A DNA stretch of 64,000 bases from Aurantibacter_A sp965215845. GTDB lineage: Bacteria > Bacteroidota > Bacteroidia > Flavobacteriales > Flavobacteriaceae. The position numbers and the translations under genes were made by a program. Numbering within the stretch: the stretch's first letter is position 1; every line of letters starts with the position of its first letter. Positions 9,537 to 17,503 of this stretch are shown here, in pieces. The notes beneath the pieces are model-generated. The model saw only the letters and a program-made list of their open reading frames with translations. It did no database searches and was not told the DNA's origin. Where the stretch lies: positions 1,178,001-1,242,000 of the forward strand of contig CBDCEL010000004.1 in assembly GCA_965215845.1 (NCBI GenBank). The letters run 5' to 3'.

Positions 9537-9591
9537 ACTGCAAAGGTCAGAAAATGTCTGGCAATGGTCGCTCCTTTTTTAAGTTTTTTGT

Positions 9592-9621
9592 TTGTAGTTC
9601 CTTTTTTTGAAATTATATTTG
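9592..9621 (+). promoter_or_regulatory. Flavobacterial promoter of tRNA-Phe
   Basis: TTG at 9592-9594, exactly 19 bases, then TATATTTG at 9614-9621, a full match to the Flavobacterium consensus TTG-N17-23-TAnnTTTG. The expected transcription start is near 9627, about 14 bases before the tRNA. Confidence 0.75.
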
Positions 9622-9640
9622 CGTCCGCTTAAATAAGCAG

Positions 9641-9713
<73 letters not shown>

Positions 9714-9721
9714 CATCAAGC

Positions 9722-9751
9722 ACAAAACCCGCTTTAAAGAGCGGGTTTTGT
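9722..9751 (+). terminator. Terminator after tRNA-Phe
   Basis: A 12-bp stem (ACAAAACCCGCT / AGCGGGTTTTGT) with a 6-base loop, beginning 8 bases after the tRNA 3' end. T-rich sequence is contained in the second arm. Confidence 0.8.
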
Positions 9752-10200
9752 ATTTGCGGAGGTGATCCGAAAGGAACACCGGGCAAAGCGATGTCTAGAA
9801 AGTGCCATAAAGACCACGTAGATTTTAAAATCTATGGGGCTTTCTTTTTGTTTGGCCCTTTGGTTTAAAACTGGGGTGGGCTGAAAAGCGATAGCCAGGC
9901 TCCTCATTGTCAAACAACACCAACTTCTTCAGAATCTGCCTTTTTAAGCCTCAAAGAAGCATTCTAAGAACGAAAGATGGCCGTACGGCATTTTAGGTTT
10001 TTAACAGGGTACATACGGTAGAGGGGCGGAGCCAAAACCACGAAATTCAAAATTAGCTCTCAGCGCCCGTATAACAGGCCTTGACCGAGTGTTAAACTCT
10101 TCATAAAAGTGTAACTTTTTGGCCTTTTTTACGTCTTATAGGGTGTGTAAACAAGGGTGCTTATTGCACCCATCACAACAGAGAAATAAAGCAATAAAAA
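9752..10200. other. Intergenic stretch with small hairpins, no recognised gene
   Basis: No convincing gene over about 450 bases. Visible structures are an imperfect hairpin near 9808-9843 followed by T-rich sequence, GAGT-gttaa-ACTC at 10087-10098, AAAAGT-gta-ACTTTT at 10105-10119, and a clean GGGTGC-ttatt-GCACCC hairpin at 10155-10171. The last lies 30 bases before the small ORF at 10201 and would be in its 5' leader. No copy of the tRNA 3' end, integrase or other sign of an integrated element is present. Confidence 0.5.
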
Positions 10201-10323
10201 ATGAAACATACAAAGAAACAACACACAGACAGCGGTATCGGTTTTGGTAAACCCCTAACGCGTCACGAGAGCTGGAAAAATCACCGTAGACATACCATGT
10301 TAAAGCTAATACGGTTTTCCTAA
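10201..10323 (+). CDS. Candidate 40-residue basic small protein
   Basis: A short ORF with an ATG preceded by the A-rich stretch GCAATAAAAA, typical of Bacteroidota start sites. The product is 40 residues, strongly basic and His-rich (starts MKHTKKQHTDSGIGFGKPL, ends LKLIRFS). It has a hairpin in its leader (10155-10171) and two hairpins downstream (10339-10361 and 10406-10440), so it looks like its own transcription unit between tRNA-Phe and the phosphotransferase gene. I recognise no family. The flanking signals and codon choice favour a real gene, but it could also be a structured non-coding RNA. Confidence 0.5.
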   Translation: MKHTKKQHTDSGIGFGKPLTRHESWKNHRRHTMLKLIRFS

Positions 10324-10338
10324 AGACCCAGAATTATC

Positions 10339-10361
10339 GAAAGGGGGCAATGCCCCCTTTC
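10339..10361 (+). terminator. Strong GC hairpin after the small ORF
   Basis: A 10-bp stem (GAAAGGGGGC / GCCCCCTTTC) with a 3-base loop, 15 bases after the small ORF stop. No T-run follows at once, so it may protect the 3' end rather than terminate by itself. Confidence 0.6.
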
Positions 10362-10405
10362 CATTTCCAATGACTTTTTTGGAACCTTAAAACTATCAAA
10401 CGAAT

Positions 10406-10440
10406 AAAATCCTCGCCAAGTAGCAAGGATTTTTTGTTTT
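10406..10440 (+). terminator. Intrinsic terminator before the phosphotransferase gene
   Basis: An 8-bp stem AAAATCCT / AGGATTTT with two more inner pairs across a mismatch, followed by TTGTTTT. It separates the small-ORF unit from the next gene. Confidence 0.65.
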
Positions 10441-10477
10441 TAGACTATCTTTCGAACAGACAAATCAGCTTCCTATT

Positions 10478-11449
10478 TTGTTTAAAATCAATCTCGATAC
10501 CAATATTGAAGAAGTTCGTGATTACCTTGTCGCAAACGAATGGTTGAATGATGGCGAAAATCTTCTCTCTTTGGAAAAACCTGGCGAGGGCAATATGAAT
10601 GTCGTTCTTCGCCTGACCACCGACCAACGTTCGTTCATTCTAAAGCAGTCGAGGCCGTTTGTTCAAAAGTACCAGCAAATAGCGGCCCCGATCGAGCGTA
10701 TTGGGGTAGAGCATCAATTTTACGAAACCGTGCAAAGCAGTGCACTGAACGCCCATATTCCCATGATTCTTGGCTATGATGTTTCATCATATCTGTTGCT
10801 GCTTGAAGACCTTGGGGATTGTGAGGACATGGTCACCATTTATAAGAATAGATCCATTACATCAAAAGAACTTCAAAAACTCGTCTTTATTCTTGGTTTG
10901 ATCCATCGAAGGAAAGCGCCGAACGATTTTCCCGATAATTTGGAAATGAGACGACTCAACCATCAGCATATTTTTGTGTTGCCCTTTATGGAGGATAATG
11001 GGTTCTCATTGGACGATATTCAACCAGGGCTACAACAATTGTCAAAGCCTTATAAATCGGATTCGGAGTTAAAAGCCAAAGTTGAGACTATTGGAAATCA
11101 ATATTTATCGAAGGGAAATACATTGCTGCACGGAGATTATTACCCAGGCAGCTGGATGACCGAAGCCAACAATCTTTATGTCATAGACCCAGAATTTAGC
11201 TTTGTCGGCTTCGCTGAATTCGACCTTGGTGTCATGGCCGCCCATCTCGTAATGGCGACGGGGAAGAAAAAATTTCTTAAGCGAATTGAAGATCTGTACT
11301 CGGGTACGGTAAATACAAAATTGATGGCACAGGTTGCCGGAATCGAAATCATAAGACGGTTGATCGGATTGGCACAATTACCTTTGGAAAGGACTATTGA
11401 AGAGAAAAAGTCGCTGTTGAAAAAGGCTTATAAAATGATCATGTCATGA
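10478..11449 (+). CDS. Phosphotransferase, 5-methylthioribose-kinase-like (APH fold)
   Basis: About 323 residues with an aminoglycoside-phosphotransferase/choline-kinase fold. The catalytic loop reads LLHGDYYPGSW, and the Mg-binding segment IDPEFSFVGFAEFDLG closely resembles the methylthioribose kinase motif. Methylthioribose kinases are usually about 400 residues, so this is shorter and the substrate is uncertain. The proposed start is TTG at 10478: no ATG occurs in frame until about residue 39, inside the nucleotide-binding region, and a stop lies upstream at 10421. The gene overlaps the following ADP-ribosylglycohydrolase by 4 bases (ATGA), so the two should be co-translated. Confidence 0.82.
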   Translation: MFKINLDTNIEEVRDYLVANEWLNDGENLLSLEKPGEGNMNVVLRLTTDQRSFILKQSRPFVQKYQQIAAPIERIGVEHQFYETVQSSALNAHIPMILGYDVSSYLLLLEDLGDCEDMVTIYKNRSITSKELQKLVFILGLIHRRKAPNDFPDNLEMRRLNHQHIFVLPFMEDNGFSLDDIQPGLQQLSKPYKSDSELKAKVETIGNQYLSKGNTLLHGDYYPGSWMTEANNLYVIDPEFSFVGFAEFDLGVMAAHLVMATGKKKFLKRIEDLYSGTVNTKLMAQVAGIEIIRRLIGLAQLPLERTIEEKKSLLKKAYKMIMS

Positions 11450-12744
11450 GAAAATCGTTCATTTTTATAGCCCTGTTCGGTCTTGGCCTTTTTCAAGCCT
11501 GTAATGAGTCGTCAAAGGTAGATATTCCTTCCCCGAAGAAAACAACATATGTTGTAGATGCCCCTAAACTGACCAAAGACGAACATTACGATAAAGTACT
11601 GGGTGCATTGGTAGGTTCTGCAATCGGCGACGCCATGGGGGCATCGACCGAAATGTGGCATCGTAATGAGATTCAACTAAAATACGGGTACATCAACGGA
11701 CTCACCGCAGCGCTTCGCGAACAATCGCCCGAAGGTACTTGGGACCATAATCTTTTATCAGGAGCGACCACCGATGATACCCGATGGAAACTTTTTACGG
11801 TAAAGTATTTTTCGACTTATGCCCCAGATTTAAACCCGAAGAACTTTTCAAAGTTTATTACCGATTATTATAGCGATTTGACGAATGAATTGGGTGATGG
11901 GGAAACAGCTGAAGACCCTGACATTTTAGATATACACATCGAAAAAATTGACTGGATAAAAGAATGGGCACGCGTCGCATTGGCCTACCGGAAGGGAGCG
12001 GCTGAATATCAAGAGGCATTAAATCGTTTTTATGGCGGTGAAATGTCTTGTGCCGGACAATTATACACGCCCATGTTCGGATTAATCTCAGAAAAGCCAG
12101 AGGAGGCCTACCGCATGGCATATGACCATTCAATTTTTGATTTGGGCTATGCCAAGGATATTTCGGCACTCGTTTCCGCAATGACCAATGCAGCCTTGAA
12201 AACAAAAAATATGGACTCTATCTTAAATACCGCAATTTTTGTTGATCCAATGGGCTACAAAAATAGTCGATTGGTAGGGCGATTGAGTCAAAATATTGTC
12301 GACGCCTCGAAAAGGTCGGTACTGCTGTCACGTGAAATCGAAGTGACCGATTCGGTGAATGTCAAAGATTCATTGGGAATCAAAATTCCGGAAGGTTATC
12401 CGAACTCCAATCAAGAATGGGTGCAGCAAGATTTCGTCTACACCTTGCTCGAAAAAGATGAAAAGGCCATTGCATTTCACGCCGGGGAAATATGGCAAAT
12501 ATTGATTACTGCCCTGGAGTTCGGACAGGGCGATTTCAAAAAAACGATGCAATTTATCGTGAATTATGGTCGTGACAATGATACCGTCGCCGCGGTGGCG
12601 GGTATGATTCTTGGAGCAAAGGATGGTTATTCAAATTTACCCATAGATTTACGTACCGAAGTGCTACGGTTCAATAAAGAAAATATGGGAATCGATTTGG
12701 AAGCCTTGGCCAGGGAACTGGTCTCTTCAAGTACTGTATTGTGA
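11446..12744 (+). CDS. ADP-ribosylglycohydrolase family lipoprotein
   Basis: A 432-residue protein. A lipoprotein signal peptide ends at LFQAC (Cys19), placing it on the periplasmic side. The ADP-ribosylglycohydrolase fold follows, with GALVGSAIGDAMGASTE (about 53-69), TTDD (about 108-111) and the C-terminal metal-binding RDNDTVAAVAG (376-386). The Asp residues expected to bind the two Mg ions are present. Families with this fold remove ADP-ribose or hydrolyse related glycosides. An exported version coupled to a sugar-kinase-like gene suggests a nucleoside or glycoside substrate taken from outside, which is inference. The start overlaps the previous stop, and the gene ends 2 bases from the convergent GH32 gene. 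Confidence 0.87.
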   Translation: MRKSFIFIALFGLGLFQACNESSKVDIPSPKKTTYVVDAPKLTKDEHYDKVLGALVGSAIGDAMGASTEMWHRNEIQLKYGYINGLTAALREQSPEGTWDHNLLSGATTDDTRWKLFTVKYFSTYAPDLNPKNFSKFITDYYSDLTNELGDGETAEDPDILDIHIEKIDWIKEWARVALAYRKGAAEYQEALNRFYGGEMSCAGQLYTPMFGLISEKPEEAYRMAYDHSIFDLGYAKDISALVSAMTNAALKTKNMDSILNTAIFVDPMGYKNSRLVGRLSQNIVDASKRSVLLSREIEVTDSVNVKDSLGIKIPEGYPNSNQEWVQQDFVYTLLEKDEKAIAFHAGEIWQILITALEFGQGDFKKTMQFIVNYGRDNDTVAAVAGMILGAKDGYSNLPIDLRTEVLRFNKENMGIDLEALARELVSSSTVL

Positions 12745-12746
12745 TT

Positions 12747-14312
12747 TTACCAAATTCGTTCCACCTTGTTGATCTCAAAATTCTTTAATTCAATTTGTGA
12801 TTCCCCCAAATTCTCAATGATCAGTCGATCGTAAGGTTTATTTGGAAAAAGTTGAGCGGTCATAACATATTGTCCTTTGTTGATGAAAGTCTCGATCGAT
12901 GAGCGATCCAGTAGAATTCTGACCTCATATTCTTCAGGTAGATCGGATACCGGCATTTGCTGTACACTTGCAAAGTCTTTTTGAAAATCGACTTTTCCAG
13001 AATTGGTTCGATCAAGAAAAAATTCCTTCTCTTCAGAGAACATCGTTAGAACAACTTCTTCGCCCTCGCGATTCGCAACTCGTAATTGAAAGTCTTTTGA
13101 GGTGGTACTGAACTTTATTTCCGCTTGACTCAAAGCATCAAATGCAATCGTCTTCTTGGCGCCGCCCGTTACCGTGATATCTTGTTTCGAACCGTCTTCA
13201 ATATTCTTTTCAAAATTCCTTATTGGATAGTTGAACAATTCGAAATCACGCCCAACTTTCCTTAGACTCAACTTTCTGGGTAGCGTCATCGCACTGCGCC
13301 ATTTTTCCGTAGGCGTATCACGGGCATAGGCCCAATTGCTCATCCATCCGATAAAGATGCGATCATTACCAGGTGCGTTGCTATAGGTAACCCCGGCGTA
13401 ATTGTCGGTGCCCCAATCGAGCCATTTGATTTCGTTTTGTTCGGCTGTAAACTTCTTTCCATCGAAATCGCCAACGAAGTACTGTGTGCCACTACCACCA
13501 TTGGGCGCCCCAGGATTAATGCTTATCAGGAGTACCCATTTTTCCTCTTTGGTGTCTTCTACCTTCAACTTGAAAAGATCGGGACATTCCCAAACCCCGC
13601 CATGCGCCCCTTTATCTTTCCCGAACTCGCCGGTCTTTTCCCATTCTTTCAAATCCTTGGACTCATAGAATTGGGCATGGTCACCTGCTACCAAAGTCAT
13701 AATCCAACTTTTGGCAGGTTCGTACCACATGACCTTGGGGTCTCGAAAATCTTTTATACCATTGTTGCCTATAACAGGATTGCCCCCATATTTCTCCCAG
13801 CTATCCCCATTGTTCAAACTATACGCGATGCCCTGGGTCTGAAAATCGTTTCGCCCAGCTTTCTCCCCTTCCATTAAATGATAGGTATAAATGGCGACCA
13901 ATGGCGGGCTTTCCTCCGTTCCAAAACCCGACGTATTGTTTTTGTCGACAACAGCGCTTCCTGAAAAAATCAACCCATGCTCATCAGGATACAGCGCTAT
14001 GGGCTTGTGCACCCAATGAACAAGATCTTTGCTGACCGCATGGCCCCAATGCATCGGTCCCCAGACAATGTCGTCGGGATAATATTGATAAAAAAGGTGG
14101 TACACCCCCTTGTAGTAGACCATTCCGTTCGGGTCGTTCATCCATTTCTCCTCGGGTGAAAAATGAAATTGCGGCCTATGGGGTTCTTCGTAATACGAAT
14201 TATCTTTCAGCTCAGTCGTTGTCTTTTGTAAGCTTTCCTTTTTGTCGGTTTTACATCCGATCAAGACAAGTGTAAAAAGCAACAACCTCAATGAACTCTT
14301 CAAAATATGCAT
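12747..14312 (-). CDS. Glycoside hydrolase family 32 lipoprotein (fructan hydrolase/levanase type)
   Basis: A 521-residue protein with a lipobox at LVLIGC (Cys20). The catalytic set of GH32 is complete: WMNDPNG with nucleophile Asp60, RDP at 190-192, and the acid/base Glu242 in WECP. A five-blade propeller is followed by a beta-sandwich domain from about residue 370. Members cleave fructose from sucrose, levan or inulin. As a surface or periplasmic lipoprotein it would act on imported or external fructans. No SusC/SusD pair or fructokinase gene is next to it, so it does not form a classical utilisation locus here. Confidence 0.92.
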   Translation of the reverse strand: MHILKSSLRLLLFTLVLIGCKTDKKESLQKTTTELKDNSYYEEPHRPQFHFSPEEKWMNDPNGMVYYKGVYHLFYQYYPDDIVWGPMHWGHAVSKDLVHWVHKPIALYPDEHGLIFSGSAVVDKNNTSGFGTEESPPLVAIYTYHLMEGEKAGRNDFQTQGIAYSLNNGDSWEKYGGNPVIGNNGIKDFRDPKVMWYEPAKSWIMTLVAGDHAQFYESKDLKEWEKTGEFGKDKGAHGGVWECPDLFKLKVEDTKEEKWVLLISINPGAPNGGSGTQYFVGDFDGKKFTAEQNEIKWLDWGTDNYAGVTYSNAPGNDRIFIGWMSNWAYARDTPTEKWRSAMTLPRKLSLRKVGRDFELFNYPIRNFEKNIEDGSKQDITVTGGAKKTIAFDALSQAEIKFSTTSKDFQLRVANREGEEVVLTMFSEEKEFFLDRTNSGKVDFQKDFASVQQMPVSDLPEEYEVRILLDRSSIETFINKGQYVMTAQLFPNKPYDRLIIENLGESQIELKNFEINKVERIW

Positions 14313-14355
14313 AGGTCGACCTTTTTCAAAACAAGTTTAAGCTTCCCTAAAATAC

Positions 14356-14363
14356 TATATTTG
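14356..14363 (+). promoter_or_regulatory. Probable -7 promoter element of the rhodanese gene
   Basis: TATATTTG, a full match to TAnnTTTG, 18 bases before the ATG at 14382. The -33 element is degenerate (TTT at a 17-base spacing). It lies in the divergent region shared with the GH32 gene. Confidence 0.45.
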
Positions 14364-14381
14364 TACAAACTTTTTGATAGC

Positions 14382-14900
14382 ATGCGAACCACGATTCGTT
14401 TTTTGTTTTGTCTGTTTTTGGCGGTAGCGGCAAATGCGCAAAAAAGCATCGACAAAACCCTAAGGAAATTGAACAAAGAAAGTGTTCCCTACGTTCAGGC
14501 CGAGGAGCTTTCCAAGACTTCAGGGGCTATTTTATTGGATACCCGGAAAAAGGAAGAATACAACGTCAGTCATCTCAAAAATGCAACATGGGTCGGCTAT
14601 AAAGAATTTGTAATCGATTCTACCATGGCCGTGATTCAAGACAAGGATAGTGAAATCGTCGTCTACTGTTCTGTCGGTGTACGCTCTGAGGATATTGGGG
14701 AAAAATTGTTGAAGGCCGGGTTTACCAATGTCAAAAATCTTTATGGAGGCATCTTCGAATGGAAAAACAACGGTCTACCCGTTTATGATACGCTGGGCAA
14801 CCAGACAGATCGTGTTCACGCATTCAATAAACAATGGGGCAAGCTTTTGAAAGAAGGCGAAAAAGTTTACGGCAAGAAGAAAGTGGTCAGTAGTCAGTAG
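14382..14900 (+). CDS. Exported rhodanese-like domain protein
   Basis: A 172-residue protein from the ATG at 14382, chosen because a clean signal peptide (MRTTIRFLFCLFLAVAANAQ) starts there; a longer frame from 14307 runs into the divergent GH32 gene. A single rhodanese domain follows, with LLDTRKKEEYNVSHLKNA and the active-site loop YCSVGVRS (Cys96). It is directly upstream of the arsenosugar glycosyltransferase, and rhodanese genes often accompany this cluster. A sulfur-transfer or thiol-linked role in arsenic handling is inference. Confidence 0.85.
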   Translation: MRTTIRFLFCLFLAVAANAQKSIDKTLRKLNKESVPYVQAEELSKTSGAILLDTRKKEEYNVSHLKNATWVGYKEFVIDSTMAVIQDKDSEIVVYCSVGVRSEDIGEKLLKAGFTNVKNLYGGIFEWKNNGLPVYDTLGNQTDRVHAFNKQWGKLLKEGEKVYGKKKVVSSQ

Positions 14901-15001
14901 AATTTTCCCTAACCCAAAAACTTATCAATTTCTAAATTTCCACCTTGAGCATCATCGTTCCCAATCAGAATATAAGAAATCAAAATGCGGTACAATACAA
15001 T

Positions 15002-15622
15002 TTGGTCGATTCGAAAAACCTGTTGTTGATTTTCACAAGAAATCCGGTTTTAGGTAAATGCAAAACACGTTTGGCCGCAACAATCGGAGATGAGGCCGCC
15101 CTTGAGGTATATAAATTTTTATTGCGGCATACGGTGAACATAACCAAAGGGGTATCCGCCATTAAACAGGTATACTATTCTGAGGAAATATGGCCAAATG
15201 ATGTATGGAGCGCCGACTTCTACGACAAAAGGATACAAAAAGGAAATGATCTGGGCATTCGAATGGCCAATGCCTTTCAAGATGGCTTCTCCGCCGGATT
15301 CAAAAAAATAATCGTCATAGGCAGTGATATGTTCGATTTGGCAAAGTCCGATATTGAAAACGCATTTGACCTACTTGAAGAAAATGACTTTGTAATCGGA
15401 CCAGCCGTTGATGGCGGCTATTATTTATTGGGAATGAAAAAATTCAAACCCGAACTCTTTGAGGGCAAATCATGGGGTACGGAAAGCGTTTTGTCAGATA
15501 CCCTTAAAGACCTTATGGGCGAAAAATTGACCTTGCAGGAGGAAAAAAACGATATTGATCTTTATGAAGACATTAGAGAGGACAAGGCATTCCAACCCTT
15601 TATAAAACATTTAAAAAAATGA
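15002..15622 (+). CDS. TIGR04282-type arsenosugar biosynthesis glycosyltransferase (DUF2064)
   Basis: A nucleotide-sugar transferase of the DUF2064 group, with LLLIFTRNPVLGKCKTRLA near the N-terminus, IVIGSDMFDL and IGPAVDGGYYLLG in the core. No ATG is available. I choose TTG at 15002, which gives the usual short lead (MVDSKNLLL) before the first strand; another TTG at 14945 would add 19 residues. The gene overlaps the purine nucleoside phosphorylase start by 4 bases and belongs to the cluster with ArsM and the TIGR04283-type transferase. Confidence 0.85.
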   Translation: MVDSKNLLLIFTRNPVLGKCKTRLAATIGDEAALEVYKFLLRHTVNITKGVSAIKQVYYSEEIWPNDVWSADFYDKRIQKGNDLGIRMANAFQDGFSAGFKKIIVIGSDMFDLAKSDIENAFDLLEENDFVIGPAVDGGYYLLGMKKFKPELFEGKSWGTESVLSDTLKDLMGEKLTLQEEKNDIDLYEDIREDKAFQPFIKHLKK

Positions 15623-16434
15623 CCCAAAAACAATTGAACGAATCCGTTACCTATTTGAGAGGCAAGGGATTTGATTTCCCCGAAATCGGAATCGTGCTCG
15701 GCACCGGATTAGGCCGTTTGGTCGATGAGATCAAAAACCCTATCGAAGCCCATTACAACAATATTCCCTTCTTCCCCTTGGCGACCGTAGAGTTTCATAC
15801 GGGCAAATTAATGTTCGGCGAAATCGAAGGTAAAAAGGTAGTTGTTATGCAGGGGCGTTTTCATATTTATGAGGGTTATGACCTATTGGATGTCACCTAC
15901 CCCATTAGGGTTATGCATGCCCTGGGCATCAAGAAATTATTTATTTCGAACGCCGCAGGGGCCATCAACCTCACCTTCAAAAAAGGGGATATGATGCTAT
16001 TGGAAGATCACATCAACTTGCAAGGTGGTTCACCCCTGGCATTTAAGAATGTAGGAAAATTTGGTGACCGCTTCGTCGATATGGGTGAGCCCTATGACCC
16101 CGAGATGCGAGAAAAACTGCTTTCGATCGCCGACCGTGAGGGCATTGTTTTGCAAAAAGGGGTTTATGCCTCTGTGGTCGGCCCACAACTGGAAACCAAG
16201 GCCGAATATCGAATGCTCAAAATAATCGGTGCCGATGCGGTCGGAATGAGTACAGTGCCCGAAGTAATTGTTGCCAATCATTTACGACTACCTGTTGTAG
16301 CGGTCTCTGTCTTAACCGATGAATGCGATCCCGATAATTTACAACCGGTTGATATCGAGGATATTATACAAACCGCCGGGGCCACCGAACCCAATATGAT
16401 AAAACTGTTCAAGGAATTGATAAAGGAAATCTGA
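15619..16434 (+). CDS. Purine-nucleoside phosphorylase
   Basis: A 271-residue trimeric-type PNP. Signatures are IGIVLGTGLGRL (phosphate loop), MQGRFHIYEGYDLLDVTYPIRVMHALGI, SNAAGAIN, VGPQLETKAEYRM and GMSTVPEVIVANH. It splits purine nucleosides with phosphate. Its place inside the arsenosugar operon, coupled to the transferase by an ATGA overlap, suggests it removes adenine from an arsinoyl-adenosine intermediate or recycles a SAM-derived nucleoside. That role is inference from context; the enzyme class is clear. Confidence 0.92.
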   Translation: MTQKQLNESVTYLRGKGFDFPEIGIVLGTGLGRLVDEIKNPIEAHYNNIPFFPLATVEFHTGKLMFGEIEGKKVVVMQGRFHIYEGYDLLDVTYPIRVMHALGIKKLFISNAAGAINLTFKKGDMMLLEDHINLQGGSPLAFKNVGKFGDRFVDMGEPYDPEMREKLLSIADREGIVLQKGVYASVVGPQLETKAEYRMLKIIGADAVGMSTVPEVIVANHLRLPVVAVSVLTDECDPDNLQPVDIEDIIQTAGATEPNMIKLFKELIKEI

Positions 16435-16443
16435 AAGTGGAAA

Positions 16444-16475
16444 TTGGGTCTAAGCAGGCAGAAAAGATACGTTTG
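16444..16475 (+). promoter_or_regulatory. Flavobacterial promoter of arsM
   Basis: TTG at 16444-16446, 21 bases, then TACGTTTG at 16468-16475, within the Flavobacterium consensus. The predicted start near 16481 leaves about 48 bases of leader. ArsM may therefore be transcribed separately from the upstream genes. Confidence 0.65.
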
Positions 16476-16528
16476 AATCTGAATTTTCCGAACTCCCGAT
16501 TTCTATTGGATAACAAAAAACAATATTC

Positions 16529-17494
16529 ATGAGCTATTTAGAAGCGACTACAGATCTCTATAAAGAAGCTGCATTGGAGCCAGATATCGGCCTATGCTGT
16601 ACGACCAATCCCGTATGGCAATTACCTGGACTGACCGTTCCAAAAATCATGCAAGAAATGAATTATGGTTGTGGCAGCACCGTCTCGGCATCTGATCTGA
16701 ACAATAACCCAAAGATTTTATATGTTGGTGTCGGCGGAGGAATGGAGCTTTTACAGTTTGCCTATTTTTCCAGGCAAAAAGGCGGGGTCATCGGCGTAGA
16801 TATAGTTGATGAAATGTTGGAAGCTTCCAGACAGAATTTCAAGGCCGCTGAAGAGGAAAACGAATGGTTCGACAGTGGTTATGTTGATTTGGTCAAAGGG
16901 GATGCCCTGAACCTACCCGTTGAAGACGAAAGTATCGATGTGGCTGCCCAGAACTGTCTGTTCAATATATTCAAGGCAGAGGATCTTAAAAGGGCCGTGG
17001 CCGAAATGTATCGTGTTTTAAAACCAGGCGGACGACTGGTCATGAGCGATCCAATTTGTGAGCAACCCATGAACCCCGAATTGAGAAATGACGACCGCCT
17101 GCGCGCCCTTTGTCTTAGCGGAAGCATTTCATTAAAAGAATACGTTAAGGTTTTGGCCGATGCAGGCTTTGGGACCATCGAAATCAGGGCGAGAAAATCG
17201 TATCGGGTGCTTTCGCCCAACCACTACCCGACAGACGAATTGATCTATATCGAATCGATCGAAATAGCGGCCATTAAAGATCCAATGCCAGAGGACGGAC
17301 CATGTGTTTTCACTGGGAAAACTGCAATTTATTATGGAAATGAGCAGTATTTCGACGATTTCAAAGGCCATATTCTACTTCAAAACCAGCCACTGGCGGT
17401 CTGCGATAAAACAGCGGCGGCCCTTGCCAAGGCCAACGATCAAATTCATATTAGTGAAAGCACTTGGCATTATGACGGTGGTGGTTGTTGCTAA
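16529..17494 (+). CDS. arsM: Arsenite methyltransferase ArsM (arsenosugar pathway type)
   Basis: A 321-residue SAM-dependent methyltransferase. The SAM loop ILYVGVGGGMELL (about 63-75) and VIGVDIVDEML match class I methyltransferases. Cysteines expected to bind arsenite occur in GLCCTT (Cys23/24), NYGCGS (Cys48) and DPICEQP, and the C-terminus ends in GGGCC. The extra C-terminal domain (PCVFTGKTAIYYG onward) is typical of the arsenosugar-linked ArsM rather than the simple detoxifying form. It sits 10 bases before the second glycosyltransferase. Confidence 0.92.
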   Translation: MSYLEATTDLYKEAALEPDIGLCCTTNPVWQLPGLTVPKIMQEMNYGCGSTVSASDLNNNPKILYVGVGGGMELLQFAYFSRQKGGVIGVDIVDEMLEASRQNFKAAEEENEWFDSGYVDLVKGDALNLPVEDESIDVAAQNCLFNIFKAEDLKRAVAEMYRVLKPGGRLVMSDPICEQPMNPELRNDDRLRALCLSGSISLKEYVKVLADAGFGTIEIRARKSYRVLSPNHYPTDELIYIESIEIAAIKDPMPEDGPCVFTGKTAIYYGNEQYFDDFKGHILLQNQPLAVCDKTAAALAKANDQIHISESTWHYDGGGCC

Positions 17495-17503
17495 ATCTGA
17501 CGT

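Noticed and set aside
9808..9843. Possible integration site or tRNA remnant after tRNA-Phe
   Set aside because: No duplicated tRNA 3' end, integrase or mobile genes are seen. The structure is just an imperfect hairpin.
9974..10018. 14-codon ORF (MAVRHFRF...) in the gap after tRNA-Phe
   Set aside because: Too short, no start signal and no context that would give it meaning.
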